A stretch of DNA of 64,000 nucleotides, taken from Siderastrea radians. Lineage: Eukaryota > Cnidaria > Anthozoa > Scleractinia > Rhizangiidae. Location: NCBI GenBank assembly GCA_964017195.1, contig OZ024892.1, forward strand, positions 12,100,071 to 12,164,070. The letters are read 5' to 3'. A model generated the notes under the pieces. That model ran no database searches. It was not told the DNA's origin and saw only the letters and a list, made by a program, of their open reading frames with translations. How positions within the stretch are numbered: the first letter of the stretch is position 1; every line of letters begins with the position of its first letter. Positions 21,654 through 34,871 of the stretch are shown here, one piece after another. Both the position numbers and the translations under genes were made by a program.

Positions 21654-24270
21654 CCCCGTACATTTTTTCGCTCTTTATTGCATAAGTTTTCTCAAAAACG
21701 GGGTAACTACGTTTCCTTTTTCTTGGCCATTTGCCTACTCTCACTTACTCTATGTGTTATACGTGTTTATAGGCTTTATATGTGTCTGTCAGACCATCAG
21801 TAAACGAAAAGTTAAATACTTTTACAGCCCATTTCTTACGTAGGTGCACTGATGGGAGATCTCGGGATTGCTTGTGACTTTTCCTTCATAATGATGGTAG
21901 ACATCCAAATAATCTAGGGCAAAAAAAATTCTACCGCAGTTTGCAGTTTTAAGATGTTGAAGGGCCATTAAACAATCAGGGGAAAACTCCTACTTCAGGC
22001 TGTTACTTGATTATTAGTGATTACTTGTTACTTAACTCGGTTTGAGTAGCAGTATGGTTGAAGTCTTTTTCCATTTCATAGTTTGACCTGATTTGTTGTT
22101 TTTCCGCGTTGCTTTTTCTTTAACCTTTTAGCTCGGGACACTTCGTTTCCAGCTTTCGACGTGTTTTTCCTAAATGACCTGATTTGGCTTTCAGAAAGTT
22201 CTGTTTCAGCTTCTTATTAATTAAGATAAGTGGACTTGGATTTTAATGTTTACTTTTAGGTTCAAATAGCTCTTGCGAATTAGAGTAGGGCGCTGTTTTT
22301 TGTTTGCAGTTGGCCCATCCTTGAACATCAGTTTTCAGTTCTAATGTCGTAAGTTAACTTAAAATTGTATCAGGAAAAGAACCGAAATTATGTTGTTAGT
22401 TTAGTACTTCGAAAGCTTTTTACGAAAAAATTGAGCATATAATTTACATATAGCTGCAAAGGTGCTCCTTTCGTAGTGTAAAAGCATATGACAGTCGCAT
22501 TTTAACTGTCAATATTAATTTGTTCAAATGTAGGACAATTTAATACAATTAACACTGAAAGATACTTTAACAATAACGAGAATTGCTAGTTGAAAGAGGG
22601 ATGTAGAATGTGGAGTGCTGAGTAAGTGAGATCTTGCCAAAGCAAAAAGTGTGGAAGAACCAAGTTTCTTGATGTAAGTTACGAAATACAACATGTGAAG
22701 CTAAGTGGTTGAGTTTCAGAATGGTCCCTTGCCTTAGCGATCTGGGTGGCCCTTGAGCTAAGCTTCCAAAACAGGAAATTAAACCTCCCTTGCACACTAC
22801 CGAAAATCCGGGATTTTCTCTTTCACATCTACCTCAGCGTACATTCTCTTCCACACCAATCTGAAATACTTTATGAAATAATTTATGGACAAAAGACCGG
22901 TAAATTGTACGCTAGGTTTTTTCAACGCAGCCTTTGTAAATTTCTGTTTAGCACCACTGTATCTACAAACAATTTGCCGACACAGTGCCTTATGGATAGT
23001 GGATAACAACAAACTCAATTGAAATAATTAATAAGATGGGCCCAGGTCGCCTTCTTAAGCTCCCAGTGTAATTTTTTTTTCTGTATAGTGCTTTTGTTTT
23101 TCTTTGTAGGAAGGGTTCTCAAGTTCATCTATTGCTTTGGAAGCTTTTAGAATACTTGCCGTGATTAAAACATTGGCTATATTTTTTCAAGCAAGTTGTG
23201 TAAATAAATGCTGAATTCTTTGCATGTTCGTTATTTTAGAAAAGTAATGTGAATATTTTAGATAATATTTTAAAATAAGCTTGAAAACTCACCAGTTCGC
23301 GTTTGTAACATTACTTGAAAGGTTTAAGGAAAGCAATTTGGATTGAGCAGGAAAAAATCAAGTAATTAAAATATTGCAAGCGTCTCAAGTTCTCCCTGTG
23401 TAGCTACAAGATGTCTGCCGCTGACTTCGTCCTTGATACACTAAATCATGCATTCGAAAACTCGCAGAAACGCTAAAATATCAACTTGGTTGATTTTGCT
23501 GAATAAAATCATTTAGCGGCGAAAACAAACCTGAGCAGCCTAAAATGCAATGGATCTTTTTTAAAGGCGTGGCAGCTTTCTATAAGTTAATTCAGGAGGC
23601 CATAGTCATATACTAAGAATCTATTTACGTAAATCAACAGTAAATCACGTAAATCATTGTTGCGATATGCATTTTTTGCAATTCTCAAAAAAACAGATCC
23701 GAAAAATTTATCACCAAAAAAAATAAAACAAAAATTGTTACGTCTTCATGAACCTAGTAGCTCACACTTTGGTGGCTCACAATTCGGTGCAGCTCATAAA
23801 TGCTCGTCTTTGACATGTTTTCGTGTTTAACAAATTTTACAGTCCCAACCGAATATAGCATAACTAATCATTATTTCCTGACCAATACGGATTTCCTGAC
23901 AACAGCAAACAAGCAAAATTATGGAACCTTGTAGAATCTAAATGTAGATTTTAAAATCTTAATTTGGGTCTTCAGTGTCGGTCATACATAGTGCCCACCA
24001 AGGGTGGGGCAACCGCGATTCCGCCAGTACTTGTTGACGATTTTTCCTGGGTTTAGCTCTGACATCAATTTAAACGGATGGATGTAGGTGAAATTTGGTT
24101 GCTTTGTGCCTCCATTTCTTCACTGCTTTATTTCATGTTTATGACTGAGATTTGATTTGCACTATTTTATCCTACAATTAGAGGAAGGAGCCATTCCTGA
24201 ATTTCGTCGCTCGTCTGCCGAAGGAAAGTGTACATCAGGCAGGCTATGGCGCTTAGTAGCACAAGTAACA
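21654..24270. other. Type I upstream block of BTB copy 3
   Basis: Collinear with 1621-4205 and 29870-32479, differing by scattered changes of a few per cent. It adds a short segment near 23765 (CACTTTGGTGGCTCACAATT) that copy 4 has and copy 1 lacks, so copies 3 and 4 share a more recent upstream history. No gene. Confidence 0.6.
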
Positions 24271-25024
24271 ATGGCAGCACAAAGTCACCAAATCCGTAAC
24301 TTCTGTAACAATGTAAGAGCGTATCACGAGAAACAAGAAGAGGAGCAGTTTTACGATTTTACCATCAAAGACAAAGATGGTGTTAAAATGCAGTCGCACA
24401 AGTCTATTCTTGCTTCCCAAAGTGAATACTTCGCTGGTTTGTTCCGCACAAATCCAACGGCCAGTGAAACAATCTTCAAAGATTTCTCGCTTGAAGTGAT
24501 TAAGACCTGCGTCGATTATCTCTACATCCATGGCCCTCCAAGCGCGTGGCTCTTCAATGCACCGTAACTTTTCAGGTAACTGGGGGCCTGAGTTAGCAAT
24601 AAATGGGAAAATTTCAGGCAATGACGCTGGATACTTTCACTCTCAACTTGAGAACCACCCTTGGTTGGAGGTGAAGTTCCCGTCTCCTATCTTAATATCA
24701 TCCTTGACAATCATCAACCGTCAGAACGCCTGTTGGGAAAGACTTAAAAACCTGGAGATCAGGGCTGGGATGGAACCCGTTCCCGAGGCATTCACAGCAA
24801 GTGAGAGAGAATTCCACGCTGACAAGCATTTGGAGGTAAACACCCGGTGTGGCTACTTTGCTGGTCCTGCACAAAGATCAGTGGAGGGACCTGTCATCAC
24901 GTTTGACCAACCTACGCTTGCGCAGTACATCACACTCCAGATTCTGGGGGAAGGAATTCTTCAGATTAACGGCCTGAAAATCAACGGAGGTGCCCTTTTG
25001 AATTGTACCGATAATTTATTTTAA
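24271..25024 (+). pseudogene. BTB-BACK-F5/8C copy 3, internal 356-bp deletion
   Basis: The ATG and first 88 codons are as in copy 1. The sequence then jumps from CTCTACATCCAT straight to GGCCCTCCAAGCGCG. Compared with copy 1 this removes 4467-4822 (356 bases, not a multiple of three) between two AT dinucleotides, a microhomology deletion. The frame shifts and stops at 24565-24567, leaving a predicted 98-aa product with most of the BTB fold but without the BACK and discoidin regions. The intact C-terminal domain remains readable in another frame (24530-25024). A short BTB-only protein acting on its paralogues is conceivable but not supported. Confidence 0.85.
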
Positions 25025-26195
25025 TTTTACTTTACTATTTACATGCCTCTGGTAAACTTGACGGTAGACCTGGTTCAAGACGCACATTTTAGAAGCATAA
25101 AAATGGGAACATTAGTTTGGCCCCAAGTTAAGCGCTTGTCACAGTCGGAGCATTTTCAGGTCAGTCAATATGTCGGTCGATACAAAAAGATAATCCACCG
25201 TACGGAAAAAGATGGCGGCTGTACATTTTACCATAACACCTTGCGAACCCAACACATCCAATAGGCACATAAAAAGCCATATTTTTTGCATAAATTTGTC
25301 CCTGTGCTAGCAACATTCTGTATGCTAACTCTGAAATTTTCAAAACTTTTCTTTGCGTTTTTATGAGCGTTTTGGGGGTTCTTGTTCGCTAAGAACTATG
25401 GGTCAATGTACCAGTCGCCATCTTTTTCGGTACGGTAGATTGAACAACATGTCCGTCTATAGTCGGTTGAGTAAAGACTCACCACAGACTGAAAATAGGT
25501 CGATGTAAAATCACCGTTATAATGATTGACTTATATTTTAATAGCCAGACAAGTTATTAAAAAAGTTGGCATCAGTGCGTGTGCTAGAAGGATTAAATTG
25601 ATCACAAATTATTAATTAATGTCCGAATATATTACCAGCGCTAGCGTTGTCTTGTAAAAAGTATCAACCATGAACGATACGACTCTGTGGTTTTCTGGAA
25701 AGCAGGCAAACTTGTTTCTACACTGTGCACATTATAATAACAGAGACTACCAAAATTTAGTCTAGAAAAGTTTTGGAATGAAAAATATCTTGAAAATCAA
25801 TTAGCTCAACTGTATGAGTAACTAGCTTAGCACTTGTGTTCCCATAATTCTGTTATGTGGCATAGTTTATGTTTCTTCCTTTTACCCAATGCCTATTTGT
25901 GAATTGTTAAAAGCTACGCTTTAACAGAGGGCAATGAAGAATAAGTCAGAGATAAAGAAACCCCTTCAACTTAAACACAAAGTTGTGTTGATGGAGATTT
26001 AGCTAAAAGTATCAAAGGCTCATGTACATTAATCTCTTAAATTACACCTGTCTTCGTTTTTTAATAACTAATTATCATGATCTTCATCCATTATGCCCGG
26101 ACATCACATAGAATTCAGGAACTTAATTAATTTTATTTTCAGTAAAATTCACGTTTTCATTGTTATGGCTACTCCTTTAATTTTGTCGTTTGACC
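25025..26195. other. 3' flank of BTB copy 3
   Basis: Collinear with 5316-6470 and 13389-14554. The AATAAA seen in the other copies reads AATGAA here (about 25933). No gene. Confidence 0.5.
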
Positions 26196-26335
26196 TGCAC
26201 TCTGCACCCTACAACCTCCACCCTGCACCCTCCAACCTGAACCTGCAACCTTTACCCTGCACCCTCCAACCTGAACCTGCAACCTTTACCCTGCACCCTC
26301 CAACCTGAACCTGCAACCTTTACCTTGTATCCTGC
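26196..26335. repeat. 34-bp minisatellite, about four units
   Basis: Same unit and position as 14555-14912 but with about four units, led by a variant ACAACCTCCACCCTG. Confidence 0.85.
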
Positions 26336-26863
26336 ACCCTGCCAGGAGTCCATAACCTGGAGCGCACAACTGCCCGATGTTAATGTCACCACGGTTTCGC
26401 AGACCAGTTTTTTAGACCGAATTTCCCGAAATTCAGATTCCCAAAGGAGCCTTGCTTACCAGTCACAAGCTTTGCAAATGATTTGTCAGCCTTATGCGTT
26501 ATGTTTTGCATTGCGAATTGGGCATTTTAGAAGGAGAAAGAACGATCTATTGCCGCTTTTTTGAGGGGATGAGGACTCGTGCGCACCAAAACTTAAACAT
26601 TTACAGGAAATAGTAGTTGTAGACCTGTCTTAAAATAAACTCTGTTAAAACGCCGTGACATAACTTAGTATGGAAGTTGCACGCTCCAGGTAAAATTATG
26701 GTCATTAAATTGGTTCGTAATATACCCGGAAAAGATGAAGATGAAATTATGAATATATGGAATTCATATATTTGAACTGCGGAATGAAGAAGTAAACGTA
26801 AAGAAGATCCTCGCAGTTATTAACGCAACTTATGCAGTTGCGAAAAGAAAGCCTGAAAAATCA

Positions 26864-26934
26864 GGCTTGCCAGGATTCGAACCCTGACCTCTACGATACC
26901 GGTGCAGCGCTCTAACCAATTGAGCTAACAAGCC
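26864..26934 (-). tRNA. tRNA-like sequence, left arm
   Basis: 71 nt, same fold and GGT anticodon position as 15442-15512. The B box GGTTCGAATCC is intact here. Part of the SINE. Confidence 0.45.
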
Positions 26935-27064
26935 AACTGGGAGCTGGTCATTAAATTGGTTCGTAATATACCCGGGAAAGATGAAGATGAAATTATGGAT
27001 ATATGGGATTCATATATTCTTTCCCGGGTATATAACGAACCAATTTCATGACCAGCTCCCAGTT

Positions 27065-27135
27065 GGCTTGTTAGCTCAATTGGTTAGAGCGCTGCACCGT
27101 TATCGCAGAGGTCAGGGTTCGAATCCTGGCAAGCC
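27065..27135 (+). tRNA. tRNA-like sequence, right arm
   Basis: 71 nt, perfect acceptor stem. The anticodon loop reads CCGTTAT, so the apparent anticodon has changed to GTT, unlike its twin. Drift of the anticodon supports a SINE and not a tRNA under selection. Confidence 0.45.
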
Positions 27136-27195
27136 TGATTTTTTCAGGCTTTCTTTTCACAACTGCATAAGTTGCGTTAATAACTGCAAGGATCT

Positions 27196-29870
27196 TCTTT
27201 ACATTTATTTAGTGACATTTTTATTGCTTAGTTGCTCATGCAAATTCAAAACCTGGCTATTGTTGTTTGTGGACGGTCAAGGCTAAAAACGGTAACAAAA
27301 ATATAAAACAAAGGACTTTGCTGAGCTTCATAACCAGATTCTTTTATTAACTATGATAAGGTTAAGGGCTTGTCCCGAGTATTCGTCAGTCAATATGTTG
27401 GTCGATAGAAAAAGACAATTGAACAACATGTCCGTCTAAAGTCGGCTGAGTACAGACTCACCGCAGACAGACAATAGATCGATGTAAAAATAAGCGTTTT
27501 AATGATTGACTTCTATTTAGCTAGGGTGTGTGTAACAACAATGTTGGTACTCAGTGCGTGTCCTAGAAGGATTAAATTGGGCCAATTATATACATTAACG
27601 TCTGCATATATCACCAATTTAGCAAAGTATCAACTATGAATGATACAAATCTGTGGTTTTCTGGAAAGTACGAAAACTTGTTTCTACACTCTACACATTA
27701 TAATAACAGAGAATACCAAAATCTACTCTAAAAAAGGTTTTTGAAATGAAAAATATGTTGAAAATCAATTAGCTGAACTGTCTGAGTAACTAACTCAGCA
27801 GCTCAGCTGTTGTCATCTCGGACTTCCATTGTGTGCCGGGCATTGTGTATGTTTCTCACTTCTCACAGGTCAACATTTTAACCCAATAGTTGAAAATAGT
27901 TTTACAACCCATTTCTTACGTCGGTATACTGATGGGGGATATCGGGAATGCATGTGTCTTTTCCTTCATTATGGTGCTATACATCTAAGTAATCTAGGGT
28001 AAAATGAATTCTACTGCAGCTTTCAGTTTCGAGATGTTGAAGAGCCATGCCTGTGTCAGCATAGTTTTCCGCCTTGCTTTTTCTTTATAACCTTTTAGCT
28101 CGGGACACTTGTTTCCGTGTTTTGAAATGATTTTTTACCTAAATGACCTGATTTAGCCTCCAAAAAGTGTTTTTCCAGCTTGTTATTAATTAAGATAAGT
28201 GGAGTTGGATTTTAATGTTTACTTTTCGGTTTCAATAGCTCTTGCTATAAAGAGTAGGGCGCTGTCTTATGTTTACAGTTGGCGCAATTTTGAACATCAG
28301 GTTTTAGTTATAACGTCGTAAGTTTATAACTGAATATTGTACCGGGAAAAGAAACTGAGATTAGGTTGTAGTTTATATGCGATAATTATTCGTTATTTAC
28401 TTCCTCGTTTCTTCCTGTAAATTAAACCTTTTTTAAAAAATTAAGCTTTTAATTTTAAACTTATTCGTTGCTAAGTTGCTCCTTATATTATATGACAATC
28501 CCATTTCAACAGTCAATATTGATTCGTTCCAGTGTAGCACATTTTAATATAATTAACACTGAAACAAACTTTAAAAATAACGAGAATTGAATAGCTCAGT
28601 TGAATGTTGGATGTAGAATGTGGAGTGCTGTGTAGGTGAGAGCGAGCCAAAGCAAAAATTGTAGAAGAAAGAAGTTCCTTGATGTAAGTTACGAAATACA
28701 ACATGTGAAGTTAAGTAGTTGAGTTTTAGACTGGTCCCTTGCCTCAGCGATCTGGGTGGCCCTTGAGCTAAGCTTTTAAAACAGGACATTAAGCCTCCCT
28801 TTCACACTAACGATAATTCGTGATTTTCCCTTTCACATTTACCTAAGCATGGATTCTTTTCAACACCACACTGGAATACTTTATGAAATAATTTATGGAC
28901 AAAAAAGATCGGTAAATTGTACGCTAGCTGTTTTTTCTCTACAGCCGTTGTAAATTTCTGTTTAGCACGACTGCATCTAAAAACAATTTGCCTAAACAGT
29001 GCCTTACGGATAGTGGATAACAACAAACAGAATTGAAATAATTAATAAGATGGGCCCAGGTCGTTAGCGGCTAGGGCGCCGTCTTAAGTTCTCAGTGTCG
29101 TGCAAGAGTTTTTTTTTCTCTGTAGAAAGGGCTCTGAAGTTCATCTATCGTTTTGGAAACTTTTGGAGTACTTTCCGTGATTAAAACATTGGCTACATCT
29201 TCTTGCAAGGAAGAATTCTCTGTATGTTTGCCATTTTAGAAAAGTGATGTAAAGATCGTAGATAAATATTTGGAAATAAGCTTGAAAACACCAGTGCACG
29301 TCCGTAACGTTACTTGAAAGGTTTAAGGAAAGCAATTTGGATTGTGCAGGAAAACCAAGTTATTAAAATATTGCACTGAAGTGTCTCAAGTTCTATAGCT
29401 ACAGGATGTCTGCTGTTCACTTCGACCTTGATACACTAAACCATGCATTTGAAAACTCGCTCATACAAAAAAATGTACACTTGAAATTAAACGGCCAAAA
29501 GAAATCCAGATAATTCTAAGTGGAACATTTAGGTTTCAAAATTTATCCTTTCTGAAAAAATGACGGATAAAAACAAACATCATATCCAGACACGGTGTTG
29601 TTTTTGTCGAGTCATGTCTACCCACCTGATAAATCTGTTAGTTTGTTCGTACCAGGTGCAGAAGAACGTGTTTAGCTAATCAATTAAAGAGTTTATAGAG
29701 CCGATCCTGTCACGTTAAAAGCAGAAACTCTCGCTGTATTTGTCCTTCTATACCTCGCCATCGAAGCGTTAACATCTCAAGAAGTCGTTTTCGACAACTT
29801 AGGATAAATTTTTCAGGCAAGTTACAAATGCGCATCTTCTCCTTTTGTTCCGGATTATTTTCCCCGCACA
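27196..29870. repeat. Duplicated spacer block B3 (empty-site copy)
   Basis: Matches 15791-16739 and 19976-21653 joined together, without the 3.2-kb insertion. The two copies show very few differences over about 2.6 kb, which makes this one of the youngest duplications in the window. No gene. Confidence 0.75.
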
Positions 29871-32479
29871 TTTTTTCGCCTTTATTGCATAAGTTTTCTC
29901 AAAATTGGGGCAAATACATTTCGTTTTTCTCGGCCATTTGCCTACTCTCACTTACTCCTGCGTGTTGTACGTGTTTATAGGCTTCATATGTGTCTGTCAG
30001 ACCATCAGTAACCGAAAGGTTAAATATTTTTACAGCATTTCTTACGTAGGTGCACTGATGGGAGATCTCGGGATTTCTTGTGTCTTTTCCTTCATAATGA
30101 TGGTAGACATCCAAATAATCTAGGGCAAAATAAATTCTACCGCAGTTTGCAGTTTTAAGATGTTGAAGGGCCATTAAACAATCAGGGGAAACTCCTACTT
30201 CAGGCTGTTACTTGATTATTAGTGATTACTTGTTACTTAACTCGGTTTGAGTAGCAGTATGGTTGAAGTCTTTTTCCACTTCATAGTTTGACCTGACTTG
30301 TTGTTTTTCCGCGTTGCTTTTTCTTTAACGTTTTAGCTCAGGACTTCGTTTCCAGCTTTCGACATGTTTTTCCTAAATGAGCTGATCTGGCTTTCAGAAA
30401 GTGCTGTTTCAGCTTCTTATTAATTAAGATAAGTGGACTTGGATTTTAATGTTTACTTTTAGGTTCAAATAGCTCTTGCGATTAAGAGTAGGGCGCTGTT
30501 TTTTGTTTACAGTTGGCCCATCCTTGAACATCAGTTTTCAGTTGTAAAGTCGTAAGTTAACTTAAAATTGTATCGGGAAAAGAACCGAAATTATGTTGTT
30601 AGTTTAGTACTTCGAAAGCTTTTTACAAAAAATTGAGCATTCAATTTAAATTTAGCTGTAAAGGTGCTCCTTTCGTAGTGTAAAACCATATGACAGTCGC
30701 ATTTTAACTGTCAATATTAATTTGTTCAAATGTAGGACAATTTAATACAATTAACACTGAAAGATACTTTAACAATAACGAGAATTGCTAGTTGAAAGAG
30801 GGATGCAGAATGTGGAGTGCTGTGTAAGTGAGATCTTGCCAAAGCAAAAAGTGTGGAAGAACCAAGTTCCTTGATGTAAGTTACGAAATACAACATGTGA
30901 AACTAAGTGGTTGAGTTTCAGAATGGTCCCTTGCCTTAGCGATCTGGGTGCTCCTTGAGTTAAGCTTCCAAAACAGGAAATTAAACCTCCCTTTCACACT
31001 ACCGAAAATCCGGGATTTTCTCTTTCACATTTACCTCAGCGTGCATTCTCTTCCACCAATCTGAAATACTTTATGAAATAATTTATGGACAAAAGACCGG
31101 TAACTTGTACGCTAGGTTTTTTCAACACAGCCTTTGTAAATTTCTGTTTAGCACCACTGTATCTACAAACAATTTGCCCACATAGTGCCTTATGGATAGT
31201 GGATAACAACAAACTCAATTGAAATAATTAATAAGATGGGCCCAGGTCGCCGTCTTAAGCTCTCAGTGTAATTTTTTTTTCTGTATAGTGCTTTTGATTT
31301 TCTTTGTAGGAAGGGTTCTCAAGTTCATCTATTGCTTTGGAAGCTTTTAGAATACTTGCCGTGATTAAAACATTGGCTATATTTTTTCAAGCCATTGTGT
31401 AAATAAATGCTGAATTCTTTGCATGTTCGTTATTTTAGAAAAGTAATGTGAATATTTTAGATAATATTTTAAAATAAGGTTGAAAACACACCAGTTCGCG
31501 TTTGCAACATTACTTGAAAGGTTTAAGGAAAGCAATTTGGATTTAGCAGGAAAAAAATCAAATCATTAAAATATTGCAAGCGTCTCAAGTTCTCCCTGTG
31601 TAGCTACAAGATGTCTGCCGCTGACTTCCCGTCGTCCTTGATACACTAAATCGTGCATTCGAAAACTCGCAGAAACGCTAGAATATCAACTTGGCTGATT
31701 TTGCTGAATAAAAACATTTAGTGGTGAAAACAAACCTGAGCAGCCTAAAATGCAATGGATGTTTTTCAAAGGTGTGGCAACTTTCTATAAGTTAATTCAG
31801 GAGGCCATAGTCATATACTAAGAATGTATTTACGTAAATCAACAGTAAATCACGTAAATCATTGTTGCGATATGCATTTTTTGCAATTCCCAAAAAAACA
31901 AATCCAAAAAATTTATCACCAAAAAAATAAAACAAAAATTGTTACGTCTTCATGAACCTAGTAGCTCGCACTTCGGTGGCTCACAATTCGGTGCAGCTCA
32001 TAAATGCTTGTCTTTGACATGTTTTCGTGTTTAACAAATTTTACAGTCCCAACCGAATATAGCATAACTAATCATTATATCCTGACCAATACGGATTTCC
32101 TGACAACAGCAAACGAGCAAAATTATGGAACCTTGTAGAGTCTAAATGTAGATTTTAAAATCTTAATTTTGGGTCTTCAGTGTCGGTCGTACATAGTTTC
32201 CACCAAGGGTGGGGCAACTGCGATTCCGCCAGTACATGTTGACGATTTTTCCTGGGTTTAGCTCTGACATCAATTTTAAACGGATGGACGTAGGTGAAAT
32301 TTGGTTGCTTTGTGCCTCCATTTCTTCACTGCTTTGTTTCATGTTTATGACTGAGATTTGATTTAGTGCACTATTTTATCCTACAATTAGAGGAAGGAGC
32401 CATTCCTGAATTTCGTCGCTCGTCTGCCAAACGAAAGTGTACATCAGTCAGGGTACGGCGCTTAGTAGCACAAGTAACA
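29871..32479. other. Type I upstream block of BTB copy 4
   Basis: Collinear with 1621-4205 and 21654-24270. No gene. The frames on either strand are not maintained between copies. Confidence 0.6.
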
Positions 32480-33589
32480 ATGGCAGCACGAAGTGACCAA
32501 ATCCGCAACTTCTGTAACAATATAAGAGCGTATCACGAGAAACAAGGAGAAGAACAATTTTACGATTTTACCATCAAAGACAAAGATGGTGTTAAAATGC
32601 AGTCGCACAAGTTTATTCTTGCTTCCCAAAGTGACTACTTCGCTGGTTTGTTCCGCACAAATCCAACGGCCAGTGAAACGACCTTTAAAGATTTCTCGCT
32701 TGAAGTGATAAAGACCTGCATCGACTATCTCTACATCCACAAAGTCAACTTGACAGGTGACAATGTCCAAGATGTTCTGGTGTTTGCAGATTTTATCAGT
32801 CTTGCAGATGTGACTGACATTTGCATCGACTATATCATCGACAACATGGACCAGTCCAATTATTCTGCCATAATGACTCTTGGCAACACTCGGGGGATAG
32901 ATCAGTTGGTTGAGGCAGGCGTCCTTTTTGTCATAAGGAACTTGACACAAAGTATAGACAGTCTGGATGACTTCACCAAGAGGATGATCATAAAAGTTGC
33001 CCGTTGGCAGCTACAGCGGTCGACCATCATGACGAGAGAACAATGGATGATCTGTCAACTGAAAAACAAATTTCTGTGCGTGCCAGAGGTAGACATGGCC
33101 CTCCAAGGGCGTGGCTCTTCAGTGTACAGTAATAATCCAGGTAACTGGGGGCCTGAGTTAGCAATAAATGGGGAAATATCAGGCAGCAATGTTGGCTACT
33201 TCCACTCTCAACATGAAAACCACCCTTGGTTGGAGGTGAAGTTGCCATCCCCTGTCTTGGTCTCATCCTTGACAATCATCAACCGTCAGAACGGCTTTTG
33301 GGATAGGCTTAGAAATCTGGAAGTCAGGGCTGGGATGGAACCCGTCCCCGAGGGATTCATAGGATCTGAGAGAGGATTCCATGTTGACAAGCATTTAGAG
33401 GTAAACACCCTCTGTGGGTACTTTGCTAGTCCAGCACAAATATCAGTGGAAGGACCTGTCATCACGTTCAACAAACCTACACTTGCGCTGTACATCACAC
33501 TGCAGATTCTGGAGATAGGATATCTTCAGATTAACGGCCTAAAAATCAATGGAGGTGCCCTGTTGAATTGTAACGATAGTCTATTCTAA
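32480..33589 (+). CDS. BTB-BACK-F5/8C domain protein, copy 4
   Basis: Intronless, 369 aa from ATG in ACAATGG context. The longer frame from 32366 starts with GTG and is not used here. The BTB and BACK parts are type I (KDKDGVKMQSHKF, HKVNLTGDNVQDVLVFADF). The discoidin-like part is the most divergent of the type I set (NGEISGSNVGYFHSQHENHP, NGFWDRLRNLEVRAG, CGYFASPAQISVEG), but the WLEV, INR, RL.NLE.RAG and CGYFA positions hold. Differences concentrate in the C-terminal domain, the presumed ligand-binding part. Confidence 0.85.
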   Translation: MAARSDQIRNFCNNIRAYHEKQGEEQFYDFTIKDKDGVKMQSHKFILASQSDYFAGLFRTNPTASETTFKDFSLEVIKTCIDYLYIHKVNLTGDNVQDVLVFADFISLADVTDICIDYIIDNMDQSNYSAIMTLGNTRGIDQLVEAGVLFVIRNLTQSIDSLDDFTKRMIIKVARWQLQRSTIMTREQWMICQLKNKFLCVPEVDMALQGRGSSVYSNNPGNWGPELAINGEISGSNVGYFHSQHENHPWLEVKLPSPVLVSSLTIINRQNGFWDRLRNLEVRAGMEPVPEGFIGSERGFHVDKHLEVNTLCGYFASPAQISVEGPVITFNKPTLALYITLQILEIGYLQINGLKINGGALLNCNDSLF

Positions 33590-34760
33590 TTTTACTGCAC
33601 TATTGCCTGTTGCTAAGACTTGACAGTTTAGTTGAACAACATATCCATATGTATGGTTAGGCTTGATTACCAGCTGCTGCCTCAAGTAAATGAGCCTGGG
33701 CTCCTTCCCTTAGGAAGGAACGAAGACCGGACTCAAGAGAGCGACGGAAATTAAGCCTAGTCTATAATTGGTTGATTGCAGACTCACTGAAGACTGACAA
33801 AAGGTCAATGTAAAAATAAGGGTTATTATGGTTGACTTATATTTAGCCAGGGTGAGCATAACAACAAAGTTGGTATCAGTGTGTGTCCTGGAAGGACTAA
33901 ATTGATCCAATTATAAATTAATGTTTATGTTATAGGCTAAAATCGACGTGCATTTTTATTGGTTCTTAGCTGTGATCTATAAGAGGACAGATGCATAGAT
34001 GACGTCATCATTGGCAACTTTGTCTCTTTATTATCTATAACAAATAGATTCCATGTTGCCGTGTGTCTGTTCGGTGACACACTCGCCTAATGGTTTGTGT
34101 TCCACTTTTTTTGTTCTAACTACGTTTTGAGGTCATCTGTGATCTGTTACTGAACAGACTCACAGAAACATGGAATCTTTTTGTTAAAAATAAAAATATC
34201 ACCAATGTTGTCTAGTAAAAAGTATCAAACATGAATGACACGACTCTGTGGTTTTCTGGAGAGCAGAAAGACTTGTTTCTAACTTTGCACATTATAATAA
34301 CACAGAATACCAAAATTTACTCTAAAAAAAGTTTTGGAATGAAAAATAGCTGGAAAATCAGTTAGCTGAACTGTCTGAGTAACTAGCTTAGCGCTGTTGT
34401 CTTCCCATAATTCCGTTATGTGGGATTTTTTGTTTCTTCCTTTTTACCCAATGCCGATTTTTGAATTGTTAAAAGCTACGCTTAAACAGAGAGAAATAAA
34501 AAATAAGTAAGATATAAAGAAACATTTCCAACTTAAACATGAAGTTGTGTTGATGGAGATTCAGCTAAATTATCAAAGATCCATGTACATCAATCTAATT
34601 ACACCTGTCTTCGTTTTTTAATAACTAATTATCATGATCTTCATCCATTATTCCCCAACATCATAGGGAATTCAGGAACTTTATTTAATTTTTATTAAAA
34701 TTCACGTTTTCATTGTTATTGCTGCTCCTTTTATTTTGTCATTTAACCTACACTCTGCAC
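33590..34760. other. 3' flank of BTB copy 4
   Basis: Diverged relative of the flanks of copies 1-3, interrupted by a roughly 130-base segment near 33650-33780 and by the element at 33925-34200. It stops inside the site where the minisatellite starts in the other copies (CACTCTGCACC, about 34748-34758) and then joins the type II promoter region of copy 5. A candidate AATAAA lies near 34495. No gene. Confidence 0.5.
33925..34200. mobile_element. Inserted foldback element
   Basis: Absent from the other three 3' flanks. Its right part has imperfect inverted ends, TAACAAATAGATTCCATGTT (from 34038) and its near reverse complement ending at 34186, followed inward by GTCTGTTC on both sides. The left part contains GATGACGTCATC. 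No coding sequence. Outer limits are approximate. Confidence 0.6.
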
Positions 34761-34871
34761 CTGTGTATTTCGCCCGCCCCACAATCGCCATCGCCAAATT
34801 TAGAGACTACTCGCAGTCTACTATTGTTTTCTGAGCTGATATCTCTGGGGACGAGGTTGGGGCCTGGGGCC
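34761..34871. other. Junction region upstream of copy 5
   Basis: About 34785-34825 (TCGCCATCGCCAAATTTAGA and GACTACTCGCAGTCTA) matches 7905-7940 in reverse orientation, so a small inversion or independent repeat insertion separates the two type II promoters. Confidence 0.4.

Larger units (their letters stand above)
26700..27195. mobile_element. Second SINE palindrome
   Basis: Same head-to-head structure as 15290-15790, with its centre near 27008. The left tRNA-like head is 26864-26934 (minus) and the right head is 27065-27135 (plus). Arms are about 190 bp. Confidence 0.85.
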
